From Pseudomonas aestuarii (GTDB lineage: Bacteria > Pseudomonadota > Gammaproteobacteria > Pseudomonadales > Pseudomonadaceae), in contig NZ_JAQJZJ010000003.1 in the NCBI RefSeq assembly GCF_027988105.1, positions 488,572 to 552,571 of the forward strand: DNA of 64,000 nt, in the 5' to 3' direction. This document shows positions 1 through 10,156 of the stretch, piece by piece (position 1 is the first letter of the stretch; each line of letters starts with the position of its first letter). The notes beneath the pieces were generated by a model. It made no database searches and was not told the origin of the DNA. It saw only the letters and a list, made by a program, of their open reading frames with translations. Both the position numbers and the translations under genes were made by a program.

Positions 1-76
1 TGACCCGCGCTACCACGAATACCGTGCCGCCGTGCTGGAATTCCTCTACCAGAAGCAACAGCGCCCGGCTGCTTGA
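1..76 (+). CDS. 3' end of an unidentified gene (partial)
   Basis: Only the last 24 codons are in the window, ending at TGA 74-76. The tail reads DPRYHEYRAAVLEFL followed by a short polar end. It resembles the last helix of alpha/beta-hydrolases, but that is too little to name a family. It is called coding because it is open to the window edge and is followed directly by a perfect inverted repeat. Confidence 0.4.
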   Translation, partial: DPRYHEYRAAVLEFLYQKQQRPAA

Positions 77-92
77 GCGGAATCGCTGTAAA

Positions 93-133
93 GCCGCTAC
101 AACCCACGCAAGCGCGGCGCGGGTTGTAGCGGC
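93..133 (+). terminator. 13-bp perfect inverted repeat after the truncated gene
   Basis: The arms gccgctacaaccc (93-105) and gggttgtagcggc (121-133) are exact reverse complements separated by 15 bases. It lies 16 bp after the stop codon, so it may end that transcript. No T-run follows, so a repeated extragenic palindrome is equally possible. Confidence 0.45.
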
Positions 134-162
134 CCTGGCTGCCTCCAGGGCAAACGACGCCC

Positions 163-368
163 CCTATCCTGGCCGGGCTCATCCAGCTCAACGAGCGTTG
201 CGTCTACGCCCTGCGCATCACGCCGAGCGGCAAACTCAGCGTCAGCGTGATGAGCATGGCGCGCTGTATCAGCTGCTGAGTGGCTACTGGCGCGTGCAGC
301 AGTTGTCCTTCAAGACGGGTGCCTACATGCAGCACGACCATGGGCCGAGCAAAGAAGGCGGCGGCTAA
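163..368 (+). pseudogene. possible frameshifted gene remnant
   Basis: Two protein-like stretches lie in different frames. The first, near 184-240, reads LIQLNERCVYALRITPSGKL. The second, near 260-366, reads HGALYQLLSGYWRVQQLSF and onward to TAA 366-368. Joining them needs one frameshift around 240-255. No ribosome binding site or convincing start was found. I do not recognise the protein. It could be a decayed gene or chance open reading in GC-rich DNA. Confidence 0.25.
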
Positions 369-505
369 TCTGCTAGCACTTGAATCGCCTGCATCGCTGA
401 TCCGTGGCCAGACGGCGGCGCGTCATTCACCGGGCATATCATGCAATACCGACACAAGCCCACGTACAATCGCGCCGCCCTATCCTGCCTGCACGAGACC
501 CGCTC

Positions 506-952
506 ATGGCCCGCTTGAAACTCGAGTTCCCCGAAAACCAGTTCTGCTACAGCACCCACCTGAGCGTCCGCGTCACCGACATCAATGCGGCCAACCACCT
601 GGGCAACGACTCGATGATCTCGATGATTTCCGAGGCCCGGGCGCGTTTCTTGTTCGAATTCGGCATTCAGGAAACCCGTGAGGATGGCACCGGCATCATC
701 GTCACCGACCTCGCCACCACCTACCGGACCGAAGCACATGCGCGCGATCAATTGCTGTTCGAGGTCGGCGTTATGGATTTCAACAAATACGGCGGCGACA
801 TCACCTTCCGCATCACTCGCCCGGCAGACGGCAGCCTGGTGGCGATGGCCAAGTCAGGCTTTGTATTCTTCAACTACAGAACCGGCCAGGTGGTGGCGAT
901 GCCCGAGTCGTTCAGCGTCCTGTTCCCCAAGGTCAACTGGCTCGAGCAGTGA
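506..952 (+). CDS. hotdog-fold acyl-CoA thioesterase family protein
   Basis: A 148-residue protein starting MARLKLEFPENQF. It fits the 4HBT/hotdog thioesterase superfamily in length and pattern: an N-terminal strand, then NAANHLGNDSMISMISEAR as the start of the long central helix, then strands with HARDQLLFEVGVMDF and GFVFFNYRTGQVV. Members hydrolyse acyl-CoA or similar thioesters in the cytoplasm, and the natural substrate cannot be told from sequence. The ATG at 506 gives the usual family length; earlier in-frame codons would add a non-family extension. It stands alone, with about 475 bp before the next gene. Confidence 0.8.
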   Translation: MARLKLEFPENQFCYSTHLSVRVTDINAANHLGNDSMISMISEARARFLFEFGIQETREDGTGIIVTDLATTYRTEAHARDQLLFEVGVMDFNKYGGDITFRITRPADGSLVAMAKSGFVFFNYRTGQVVAMPESFSVLFPKVNWLEQ

Positions 953-1428
953 CCCCTGCGCTTAGCGGGTGACTGCCAGTTCAGCGGTTGAGCCCTGTCA
1001 GTGCAAGGCTGTTCCAGGGTTTATCCGGCACCGCGGGCAGCTGAGCGCTGCCTCCACCGCAGCGAGCGCGAGTGCCGACCAGATGGGCTTGAAGCCATGA
1101 CCAAGCGCTATGACCGACCAGGCCACTAGTGGCGTATGGGCCGCACCTCGCTGCTGAAGGTACGCCAGGTGCAACGGCGCACGCCGCCAGCAGGTGTTCG
1201 CCGCATGCGACCCTGACGCCGTCAGCGAGCAGTTCACGGCACAGCACCCGTTCGCCGCCTGTGCGATCGCACAATGGCTTTCCGGCAACGTTCATCGCTC
1301 CGTGCTTTTGGCCAATACGCAAACTTTGTACAGTAAATCATTGGCAGTCTGCAGTTGCTCGCCTAGCCAGCGGCCGCGTCTGGTCGCCGAGCGCCGGGCC
1401 CGAGCGATTGGTGAGGCGGAGGTAGGCC
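953..1428. other. intergenic stretch with no recognised gene
   Basis: Short open frames exist on both strands (for example 1194-1436 plus and 998-1288 minus), but none has a ribosome binding site or family-like sequence. The segment near 1308-1337 (TTGGCC, 15 bp, TACAGT) is a weak promoter-like match that could serve the Rieske/suf operon. Confidence 0.4.
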
Positions 1429-1743
1429 ATGAGTGAATTCGTCAAGGTCGCCCGGGTAGGCGACATCGCCCCCGGCACCGGCAAGACCCTCTATCTGGGG
1501 GCAACGCCGGTCGCCCTGTTCAACGTCGACGGCCAGTACTACGCCATCCACAACGACTGCCCCCACGAAGACGGCCCGCTGGGCGAAGGCAGCCTATGCG
1601 GCAGCGTGGTGACCTGCCCCCTGCACGCCTACGAGTTCGACGTCTGCAGCGGCGAGTGCCTCACCGATTCGGCCTATTGCGTCGAGCGTTTCGAGGTGCG
1701 CGTGGAGGGTACCGATATCCTGCTGCGCCGGCCCGCCCCTTGA
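1429..1743 (+). CDS. Rieske [2Fe-2S] ferredoxin-like protein at head of suf operon
   Basis: A 104-residue single-domain Rieske protein. The cluster ligands are visible as C44-P-H46 and C63-P-L-H66 inside DCPHEDGPLGEG and CPLHAYEF. This is the small ferredoxin type otherwise linked to non-haem dioxygenases and to NirD. GGAGG at 1417-1421 precedes the ATG. It lies 117 bp upstream of sufB. Small Rieske proteins of this kind are found inside the suf operons of Actinobacteria, so the neighbourhood suggests electron supply or a cluster acceptor role in Fe-S assembly. That role is inferred. No oxygenase gene is nearby. Confidence 0.85.
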   Translation: MSEFVKVARVGDIAPGTGKTLYLGATPVALFNVDGQYYAIHNDCPHEDGPLGEGSLCGSVVTCPLHAYEFDVCSGECLTDSAYCVERFEVRVEGTDILLRRPAP

Positions 1744-1860
1744 TCGCCGCGCCGCCGGCTCAGGCCGAACCAGCTATCTATACTTGGGGGAGATCTTTCT
1801 GGCCAAACTTGTCAAAGGAGTACAGTTGAAGGTAGTTGCCAGCAGCACGAGGAGGCAACG

Positions 1861-3309
<1,449 letters not shown>

Positions 3310-3324
3310 GGCCGGAGGTGACCC

Positions 3325-4082
<758 letters not shown>

Positions 4083-4086
<4 letters not shown>

Positions 4087-5402
4087 ACAGTGCCAGCCAG
4101 ATCCCCCTGCTGACGGCTCTGCAGGCCGCCGAGCCGGCCCGCCAACCCGCCTGGCGCCGGCAGTCGCGCGACGCGGCCTGGCAGTGGCTGGCCAAGCACG
4201 GCTTTCCCACGGCCCGGGACGAAGCCTGGAAGTACACCCGGGTCGCGCCCATCCTGGCAGTGCCGTTCCAGCCGGCCGCCGCAGCGCCGAACCGGCGCCT
4301 GTCCGCCGCCCGCCTGGCGCAGTGGCTCGGCGACTACGGCGGCCCGCGGCTGGTGTTCGTCAATGGCCATTTCGCCGCGCGGCTCTCGGCGTTGGCCGGG
4401 CTGCCCGCGGGCGTGCGCCTGGGCAACCTGGCGGCCTTGCCGCAGGCAGAGCGCGCGGCCCTCGAACCCCTGCTGACGCATAGCCTGCAGGTCGCGCCGC
4501 ATGCCTTCGGTGCACTCAACGCCGCCCTCGGCGAGGATGGCGCCGTGCTGCAGATCCCCGCCCACTGCACGCTCGAGCGGCCGATCCACCTGGTGTTCCT
4601 CGCCGATCCGGGCGCCACGCCGTTGGCGGCGCATCCGCGCAGCCTGATCCAGCTCGGCGCCGGCAGCCGGGCGAGCCTGGTGGAAAGCCATGTGGCCAGC
4701 GGCGCCGGGGGCTACCTGAGCAACTCTCTGAGCGAGGTCGTGCTCGAGGCCGGCGCAACGCTTGAGCACTACAGCCTGCAGGATGCCAGCCGCAGCGCCT
4801 TCCAGCTCGCCTGCCTGGACGTGCGCCAGGCCCGGGACAGCCGCTTCGCCGCGCACCTGACGGCCTGCGGAGCAGCCATCGGCCGCCACGAGGTGCGGGT
4901 CGCGCTCGAGGGCCCCGGCGCCCAGGTGGCCCTGGACGGCCTGTACCTGCCCGGCGGCGAGCAGCACCTGGACAACCAGACCTGCATCGAGCACCTGGCG
5001 CCCTACTGCACCAGCCGCGAGCGCTACAAGGGGGTGATCGGCGGCCGCGGCCACGGGGTCTTCGACGGGCGGATCATCGTGCACCCCGGCGCGGTCAAGA
5101 GCGATGCCAGCCAAACCATCAAGAACCAGCTGCTGTCGGCGACGGCCCGGGCTAACGCCCAGCCGCGCCTGGAGATCTTCGCCGATGACGTCAAGTGCGC
5201 CCATGGCGCCGCCGTCGGCCAGCTGGATCGACAGGCGATCTTCTACCTGCGCTCGCGCGGGCTGGACGAGCCGGCGGCGCGCGCGCTGCTGACCTACGCC
5301 TTCGTCGGCGAGATGCTCGAGGCGATCCGCCTGGCTCCGCTGCGCAGCCAGGTCGAGCGCCTGGTCGCCGCGCAGTTGCGCGGCCTGGAGGTGACGCCAT
5401 GA
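4083..5402 (+). CDS. sufD: Fe-S cluster assembly subunit SufD
   Basis: A 439-residue SufD. The N-terminal helical part contains GFPTARDEAWKYTRV, typical of the family. The C-terminal right-handed beta-helix has YKGVIGGRGHGVFDGRIIVH, GAVKSDASQTIKNQLLS and FADDVKCAHGAAVGQLD, which match the SufD core that dimerises with SufB. It is needed for iron acquisition by the scaffold in characterised SUF systems. The ATG overlaps the sufC stop and the TGA overlaps the sufS ATG. Its coding sequence looks more GC-rich than the nitrate genes further right; this was judged by eye. Confidence 0.95.
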
Positions 5403-6664
5403 ACCCGCGCGCGAGCCGCCTGCAGCCCCTGGCGAAGCGCTTCGAGCCCTACCAGGTCGAGCGCTTGCGCCAGGCCTTTCCGATCCTCGCCCAGCGCATC
5501 TACGGCAAGCCGCTGGTCTACCTCGACAGCGCCGCCACCAGCCAGAAGCCGCAGGCGGTGATCGACGCCATGTCGCGCTTCTTCCTCGAGGAGAACGCCA
5601 ACGTGCACCGCGGCGTGCACTACCTCTCGCTGCGCGCCACCGAGGCCTACGAGCAGGCGCGGGCCAAGGTCCAGCGCTTCCTCAACGCCGCGCACGCCGA
5701 GGAAATCGTCTTCGTGCGCGGCACCACCGAGGCGGTCAATCTGGTGGCGCAAACCTATGGCAAGGTGCATGTTCACGCGGGCGACGAGGTGCTGATCAGC
5801 GCCATGGAGCACCACTCCAACATCGTGCCCTGGCAGATGCTCTGCGAGCAGAGCGGCGCGCGGCTGCGGGTGGCGCCGATCGACGACAGCGGCGAGTTGT
5901 TGCTCGACGAGCTGGAACGGCTGATCGGACCGCGGACCAAGCTTGTGGCCATCAGCCATGTGTCGAACGTGCTCGGCACCGTCAACCCGATCCGCCGCAT
6001 CGTCGAACTGGCCCACGCCCAAGGCGCGCGGGTACTGGTCGACGGCGCCCAGGCCGCGCCGCACCTGAAGCTCGACGTGCGCGCGCTGGGCTGCGACTTC
6101 TACGCCCTGTCGGGGCACAAGATGTACGGCCCCACCGGCATCGGTGCACTTTATGGTCGCCGCGAGCTGCTCGAGGCGATGCCGCCCTACCAGGGCGGCG
6201 GCGACATGATCCTCTCGGTCAGCTTCGACAAGACCCTGTACAACAAGCCGCCGTACCGCTTCGAGGCCGGCACGCCGAACATGGTCGGTGCGATCGGCCT
6301 GGGCGCGGCGATCGACTTCCTCACCAGCCTGGATCCGGTTGCTCTGGCCGGTCACGAGCAGGCCGTGCTGACCTACGCGACCCAGGCGCTGACGGCAGTG
6401 CCCGGGCTGCGCCTGATCGGCACCGCAGCGGACAAGATCGGCGTGCTCTCGTTTGTCCTCGACGGCATTCACCCGCACGACATCGGCACTATCCTCGACC
6501 GCGAGGGCATCGCCATCCGCACCGGCCATCATTGCGCCCAGCCGCTGATGCAACGCTACGGCCTGGCCGCCACCGCCCGCGCCTCGCTCGGCTGCTACAG
6601 CAACCAGCAGGACATCGATGCACTGCTGGCCGGCCTGGCCAAGGTGCAGGAGGTGTTCCGATGA
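5399..6664 (+). CDS. sufS: cysteine desulfurase SufS
   Basis: A 421-residue group II cysteine desulfurase that removes sulfur from L-cysteine using PLP. The PLP lysine is K241 in SGHKMYGPTG. The persulfide cysteine is C379 in RTGHHCAQPL, the short rigid loop typical of SufS rather than IscS. Other family marks are YLDSAATSQKP, NVHRGVHYLS, AMEHHSNIVPW and DGAQAAPH. The ATG at 5399 overlaps the sufD stop; the frame is open further upstream, but that would only add sequence lying inside sufD. Its partner is expected to be SufU from the next gene, because no sufE is present. Confidence 0.95.
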   Translation: MNPRASRLQPLAKRFEPYQVERLRQAFPILAQRIYGKPLVYLDSAATSQKPQAVIDAMSRFFLEENANVHRGVHYLSLRATEAYEQARAKVQRFLNAAHAEEIVFVRGTTEAVNLVAQTYGKVHVHAGDEVLISAMEHHSNIVPWQMLCEQSGARLRVAPIDDSGELLLDELERLIGPRTKLVAISHVSNVLGTVNPIRRIVELAHAQGARVLVDGAQAAPHLKLDVRALGCDFYALSGHKMYGPTGIGALYGRRELLEAMPPYQGGGDMILSVSFDKTLYNKPPYRFEAGTPNMVGAIGLGAAIDFLTSLDPVALAGHEQAVLTYATQALTAVPGLRLIGTAADKIGVLSFVLDGIHPHDIGTILDREGIAIRTGHHCAQPLMQRYGLAATARASLGCYSNQQDIDALLAGLAKVQEVFR

Positions 6665-7116
6665 GCGACGCACTGCGCGAGCTGTACCAGGAGGTGATCG
6701 TCGACCACGGCAAGCGACCGCGCAATTTCCACGTGCTGGAAGGTGCGACCCACACCGCCGAGGGCTTCAATCCGCTGTGCGGCGATCAACTGAGGATCTA
6801 TCTGCGCCTCGCCGACGGGGTGATCGAGGACATCGCCTTCCAGGGGCAAGGCTGCGCCATTGCCCAGGCCTCTGCCTCGCTGCTGACCCTGGCGGTCAAG
6901 GGCATGCGCCAGGAGCAGGCGCTGGCGCTGTTCGCCCGCGTGCATGCGCTGCTCACCGAGGGCCCGGGCAGTCAGGCGGCCCCGGAGACGCTCGGCAAGC
7001 TGGCGGTGCTGGCCGGGGTCTGGGAGTTCCCGCTGCGGGTCAAGTGCGCCAGCCTGGCTTGGCACACCCTGCGTAGCGCCCTCGCCGGCGACCCTGCGCC
7101 GGTCACGACGGAGTAA
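6661..7116 (+). CDS. sufU: SufU-type zinc-dependent sulfurtransferase
   Basis: A 151-residue protein of the IscU/SufU fold. Ligand residues appear as C40-G-D42, C65 (GQGCAIAQAS) and C129 (RVKCASLAW). Two features point to SufU rather than the IscU scaffold. There is an insertion between C65 and C129, and the histidine that precedes the last cysteine in IscU is replaced by lysine. In Gram-positive bacteria SufU accepts persulfide from SufS through a zinc-bound cysteine. The start overlaps the sufS stop (ATGA). Confidence 0.9.
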   Translation: MSDALRELYQEVIVDHGKRPRNFHVLEGATHTAEGFNPLCGDQLRIYLRLADGVIEDIAFQGQGCAIAQASASLLTLAVKGMRQEQALALFARVHALLTEGPGSQAAPETLGKLAVLAGVWEFPLRVKCASLAWHTLRSALAGDPAPVTTE

Positions 7117-7119
7117 GCC

Positions 7120-7950
7120 ATGCCAACCGAGCGCCCGAACCCGCACATTCGCCTCAGCGAGGCGGCCCGCCAGACCTTGGCCGACGCCCTGGCCCGGGAA
7201 GGCGGCAGTTGGCTACGGCTGAAGATCGACGAAGGCTTCGCCCATGAGTTGCTGTTCGAGCCCGGCGCCGAGGGCGATATCGTTGTCGAAGTGGACGGCA
7301 TCCGCCTGCTCCTCGACCCGGCCAGCGCGCGCCGTGCCGATGGCCTGTGCATCGACTTCGTCCAGGATCTGCACGGCGCCGGCTTGCGCTTCGACAATCC
7401 CAACCAACCGGGGTGCGGCGAGCAGACGCTGCTCAGGCGCGACTGCGCGGCCACCCTGATTCCGTACGGCGAGCCGCTGCGGCTGGCCCAGGGCGAGGCC
7501 GTGACGCTGACCCAGGCGCTCGGCGGCAGCTTCACGGTGAGGACCGCCAGTGGCCAGCTAGCCCGGATCGCCGGCGAAGATGCCGATGCCCTCGGGCTGG
7601 AAGCGCTGCAGACGGAGCAACCGGCGGCGGCCGGCACCTTCGACCTCGAGCAGGTGGTTGAGGTGCTGCGCAGCGTCTATGACCCGGAGATCCCGGTCAA
7701 CGTGGTCGATCTCGGGCTGATCTACCAGTGCCAGGCGCAGCCGCTCGCGGACGGCGGCCAGCGGGTGAACATCAAGATGTCGATGACTGCGCCCGGCTGC
7801 GGCATGGGCGACGTGCTCAAGGAAGAGGCGCGGGCCAAGGTGCAGGCGCTCCCCGGGGTCAGCCAGGTCGAGGTCGAACTGGTCTGGGAGCCGCCCTGGG
7901 ACCAGAGCCGCATGTCCGAGGCGGCGCGCCTGCAACTCGGTTTGCTGTGA
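7120..7950 (+). CDS. sufT: A-type-like domain fused to SufT (Fe-S maturation factor)
   Basis: A 276-residue, apparently two-part protein. Residues 8-105 align by eye with IscA/SufA-type carriers: IRLSEAARQTL, GIRLLLDPASA, GLCIDFVQDLHG, LRFDNPNQPGCGEQ. The first of the three A-type cysteines is missing (GFAHEL, residues 39-44) and the usual CGCG is reduced to GCGE, leaving only C99. Residues 106-276 are a full SufT: RRDCAATLIPYG, TLTQALGGSFTVRT, LARIAGEDADALG, then the MIP18/DUF59 domain with DPEIPVNVVDLGLIY (188-202) and TAPGCGMG (223-230, C227). SufT helps mature Fe-S proteins. The gene starts 3 bp after sufU and ends the operon. Confidence 0.85.
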   Translation: MPTERPNPHIRLSEAARQTLADALAREGGSWLRLKIDEGFAHELLFEPGAEGDIVVEVDGIRLLLDPASARRADGLCIDFVQDLHGAGLRFDNPNQPGCGEQTLLRRDCAATLIPYGEPLRLAQGEAVTLTQALGGSFTVRTASGQLARIAGEDADALGLEALQTEQPAAAGTFDLEQVVEVLRSVYDPEIPVNVVDLGLIYQCQAQPLADGGQRVNIKMSMTAPGCGMGDVLKEEARAKVQALPGVSQVEVELVWEPPWDQSRMSEAARLQLGLL

Positions 7951-8198
7951 GACGCCGCTGATGAGCACTCGACTGGCCGGGAAGACTCGGCCTCTCTGCG
8001 CCACCACAAAGACTCGCTCCTGCCCCTGGCGCCAGCTGATGGCCGGCGAATCCTGCGCCTACCCGGATTCCCCCGCCTGAAGCATCGATACGGCATCACC
8101 ATCAAGGCCGTCTGCCGGCAGCGTCGCGACCTCGAAGGCGCAACGCCGTAGCGGTCGTTTGGAGGCGGCCGCAGCAGGCGCGCGTTGATCAGCAGCGC

Positions 8199-8672
8199 TC
8201 AGCCGCGCGTCTTGCGGTAGGTGCCGATCAATTCGGCCTTGGCCAGGACATGGCCCTGCATGGCGCCTTCGAGCTGGGCCTTGGTCGGCCCGCCGAGATC
8301 CGGCAGGACGCAGTCCAGGGCGTAGAGCTTGTGGAAATAACGGTGGCTGCCGATCGGCGGGCAGGGTCCACCGTAGCCGGTTCGGCGCCAGTCGTTGCGG
8401 CCCTGCAGGGTGCCGGGCGGCAGCGACTGCAGGTCTTCCGCCAACTCGCTAGTGGTCGGCGGCAGGTTGTACAGCAGCCAGTGCACCCAGGTGGTCGTGG
8501 GCGCCGCCGGGTCCGGCGCGTCCGGGTCGTCGACGATCAGCACCAGGCTCTCGCTACCCGGCGGCACGCCGCTCCAGGCCAGCGGCGGGGAAATATCAGG
8601 ACCCTCGCAGGTATAACGCGCCGGGATGGTGCCCTGGTCTGGAAAAGCGGCGGAACTCAGCCTCATTGTCAT
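8199..8672 (-). CDS. YbhB/YbcL family (PEBP/RKIP-like) protein
   Basis: A 157-residue protein of the phosphatidylethanolamine-binding/Raf-kinase-inhibitor-like family. Family marks are IPARYTCEGPDISPPLAWSG, LVLIVDDPDAP, TWVHWLLYNLP, YGGPCPPIGSHRYFHKLYAL and the C-terminal LAKAELIGTYRK. The bacterial function is not settled. No signal peptide is seen, so it is probably cytoplasmic. The chosen ATG (8672) lies 8 bp after AAGGAG; two other nearby ATGs and a longer frame fit less well. It is a single gene, converging on the suf operon. Confidence 0.85.
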   Translation of the reverse strand: MTMRLSSAAFPDQGTIPARYTCEGPDISPPLAWSGVPPGSESLVLIVDDPDAPDPAAPTTTWVHWLLYNLPPTTSELAEDLQSLPPGTLQGRNDWRRTGYGGPCPPIGSHRYFHKLYALDCVLPDLGGPTKAQLEGAMQGHVLAKAELIGTYRKTRG

Positions 8673-8798
8673 GAGCATTACTCCTTGGCGAGCATGCTTG
8701 GACAACCAGTGGACGCCCCTGCCCGCTAAGGAAAACTATAGTCAGCCGCAGTCAGCCGCGCCCCCTCCGCGGCGGCACCAGGTGCCATACGGTCGTGG

Positions 8799-9956
8799 TC
8801 AGGACGCGATGGCCGCCAACGCCTGCCGCAGATCGCCGCGCAGGTCCTCGACATGTTCGATACCCACCGACAGGCGCACCAGGTTGTCGCTGATGCCGAG
8901 CTGCGCCCGGCGCTTGGCGGGAATCGAGGCGTGGGTCATTTTCGCTGGCTGGCTGATCAGGCTTTCCACCCCGCCCAGGCTCTCGGCCAGGGTGAACAAC
9001 CGGGTGGCCTCGAGGAAGCGTCGGGTGCCTTCGCCGTCGCAGGCCAGGTACAGGCTGATCAGGCCGCCGCAACCGCGCATCTGCCGGGCCGCCAGCTCAT
9101 GCTGCGGGTGGCTGTTCAGGCCGGGATAGAGCACCGACGCCACCTGCGGTTGCTGCTCCAGCCAGGCGGCCAGCTCGCCGGCGTTATCCACATGACGCTG
9201 CAGGCGCAGGGCCAGGGTGCGCATGCCGCGCAGGCAGAGGAAGCTGGAGAAGGGATCGAGGATGCTGCCCACCGAGTTCTGCAGGAAGGCCAGCTGCTCG
9301 GCCAGTTCCGCGCGATCGGCGATGGCCACGAGCCCGGCGATCACGTCGGAGTGGCCGTTGAGGTACTTGGTCGCCGAATGCACGACGATGTCGAAACCGT
9401 GTTCCAGCGGCCGCTGCAGGTAGGGCGAGGCGAAAGTGTTGTCGGCCACGGTGAGGATGCCGTGGGCCTGGCCCAACTCGCCGACCCGGGCCAGGTCGCA
9501 GAGTTTCAACGTGGGGTTGGTCGGGGTCTCGACCCAGATCATCCGCGTTTCTGGCCTGAGCGCGGCGGCCAGGCTGGCGACGTCGGCGTCCGCCGGCACG
9601 TAGCTGACCTGCAGGCCGGCGCTGGGCTTGCGCACTCGTTCGAACAGGCGGTAGGTGCCGCCGTAGAGGTCATCCACCGCGACTATGTGGCTACTGGCCG
9701 GCAGCAGTTCCAGCACCGTGGCGCAGGCCGCCAGGCCGGAGGCGAAAGCGTAGCCGTGGGCACCACCCTCCAGTTCGGCAATCGCCCGCTCCAGCGCCTG
9801 GCGCGTGGGGTTCTGGCTGCGCCCGTATTCGTAGCCGGCGTGCACCCCCGGCGACTGCTGACGGAAGGTCGAGGTGGCGTAGATCGGCGGCATCACCGCG
9901 CCGGTCCAGTCCGGCTCGTAGCCGGCGTGCACGCTCAGGGTTTCGAATTCGCTCAT
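8799..9956 (-). CDS. cystathionine gamma-lyase/gamma-synthase family enzyme
   Basis: A 385-residue PLP enzyme of the Cys/Met metabolism family. Motifs are [60 protein letters not shown], and the PLP lysine in [37 protein letters not shown] near the C terminus is typical of CGL/CGS enzymes. It lies downstream of a cystathionine beta-synthase gene on the same strand, so it most likely acts as the gamma-lyase of reverse transsulfuration (cystathionine to cysteine). A gamma-synthase cannot be excluded. AGGAG sits 5 bp before the chosen ATG at 9956; an upstream in-frame ATG lacks such a site. Confidence 0.9.
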   Translation of the reverse strand: MSEFETLSVHAGYEPDWTGAVMPPIYATSTFRQQSPGVHAGYEYGRSQNPTRQALERAIAELEGGAHGYAFASGLAACATVLELLPASSHIVAVDDLYGGTYRLFERVRKPSAGLQVSYVPADADVASLAAALRPETRMIWVETPTNPTLKLCDLARVGELGQAHGILTVADNTFASPYLQRPLEHGFDIVVHSATKYLNGHSDVIAGLVAIADRAELAEQLAFLQNSVGSILDPFSSFLCLRGMRTLALRLQRHVDNAGELAAWLEQQPQVASVLYPGLNSHPQHELAARQMRGCGGLISLYLACDGEGTRRFLEATRLFTLAESLGGVESLISQPAKMTHASIPAKRRAQLGISDNLVRLSVGIEHVEDLRGDLRQALAAIAS

Positions 9957-9981
9957 GTCGGCTCCTGCATTGATCAAGGCC

Positions 9982-10092
9982 GTAGGATGGGTTAGCTGCG
10001 CAGCGACGAAACCCGTCGCTGCGTCATCCCTATCAGGCCCGCAACAGCATGGGTATCGCTGCGCTCAACCTACGCGGCCCGACCCATCCTAC
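9982..10092. repeat. palindromic intergenic repeat, arms gtaggatgggt / acccatcctac
   Basis: 11-bp exact inverted arms at 9982-9992 and 10082-10092 flank about 90 bp that contain further short complementary blocks (cagcgacgaaacccgtcgctg, gggtatcgctgcgctcaacctac). This style, gtagg(g/a)tgg..., is common between genes in Pseudomonas and other Gammaproteobacteria as a small non-coding repeat. It lies between two transsulfuration genes on the same strand and may also form RNA structure in their transcript. Confidence 0.7.
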
Positions 10093-10156
10093 GAGCTCAT
10101 CGCCAGCAAGGACTAGGCGTCCCCCTGGCTCCTACAAAGGGCTCGCCAAGCCGTCC

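Noticed and set aside
7961..8080. 39-codon frame after the suf operon (MSTRLAGKTRPL...)
   Set aside because: Starts 11 bp after the previous stop but has no ribosome binding site and no recognisable features.
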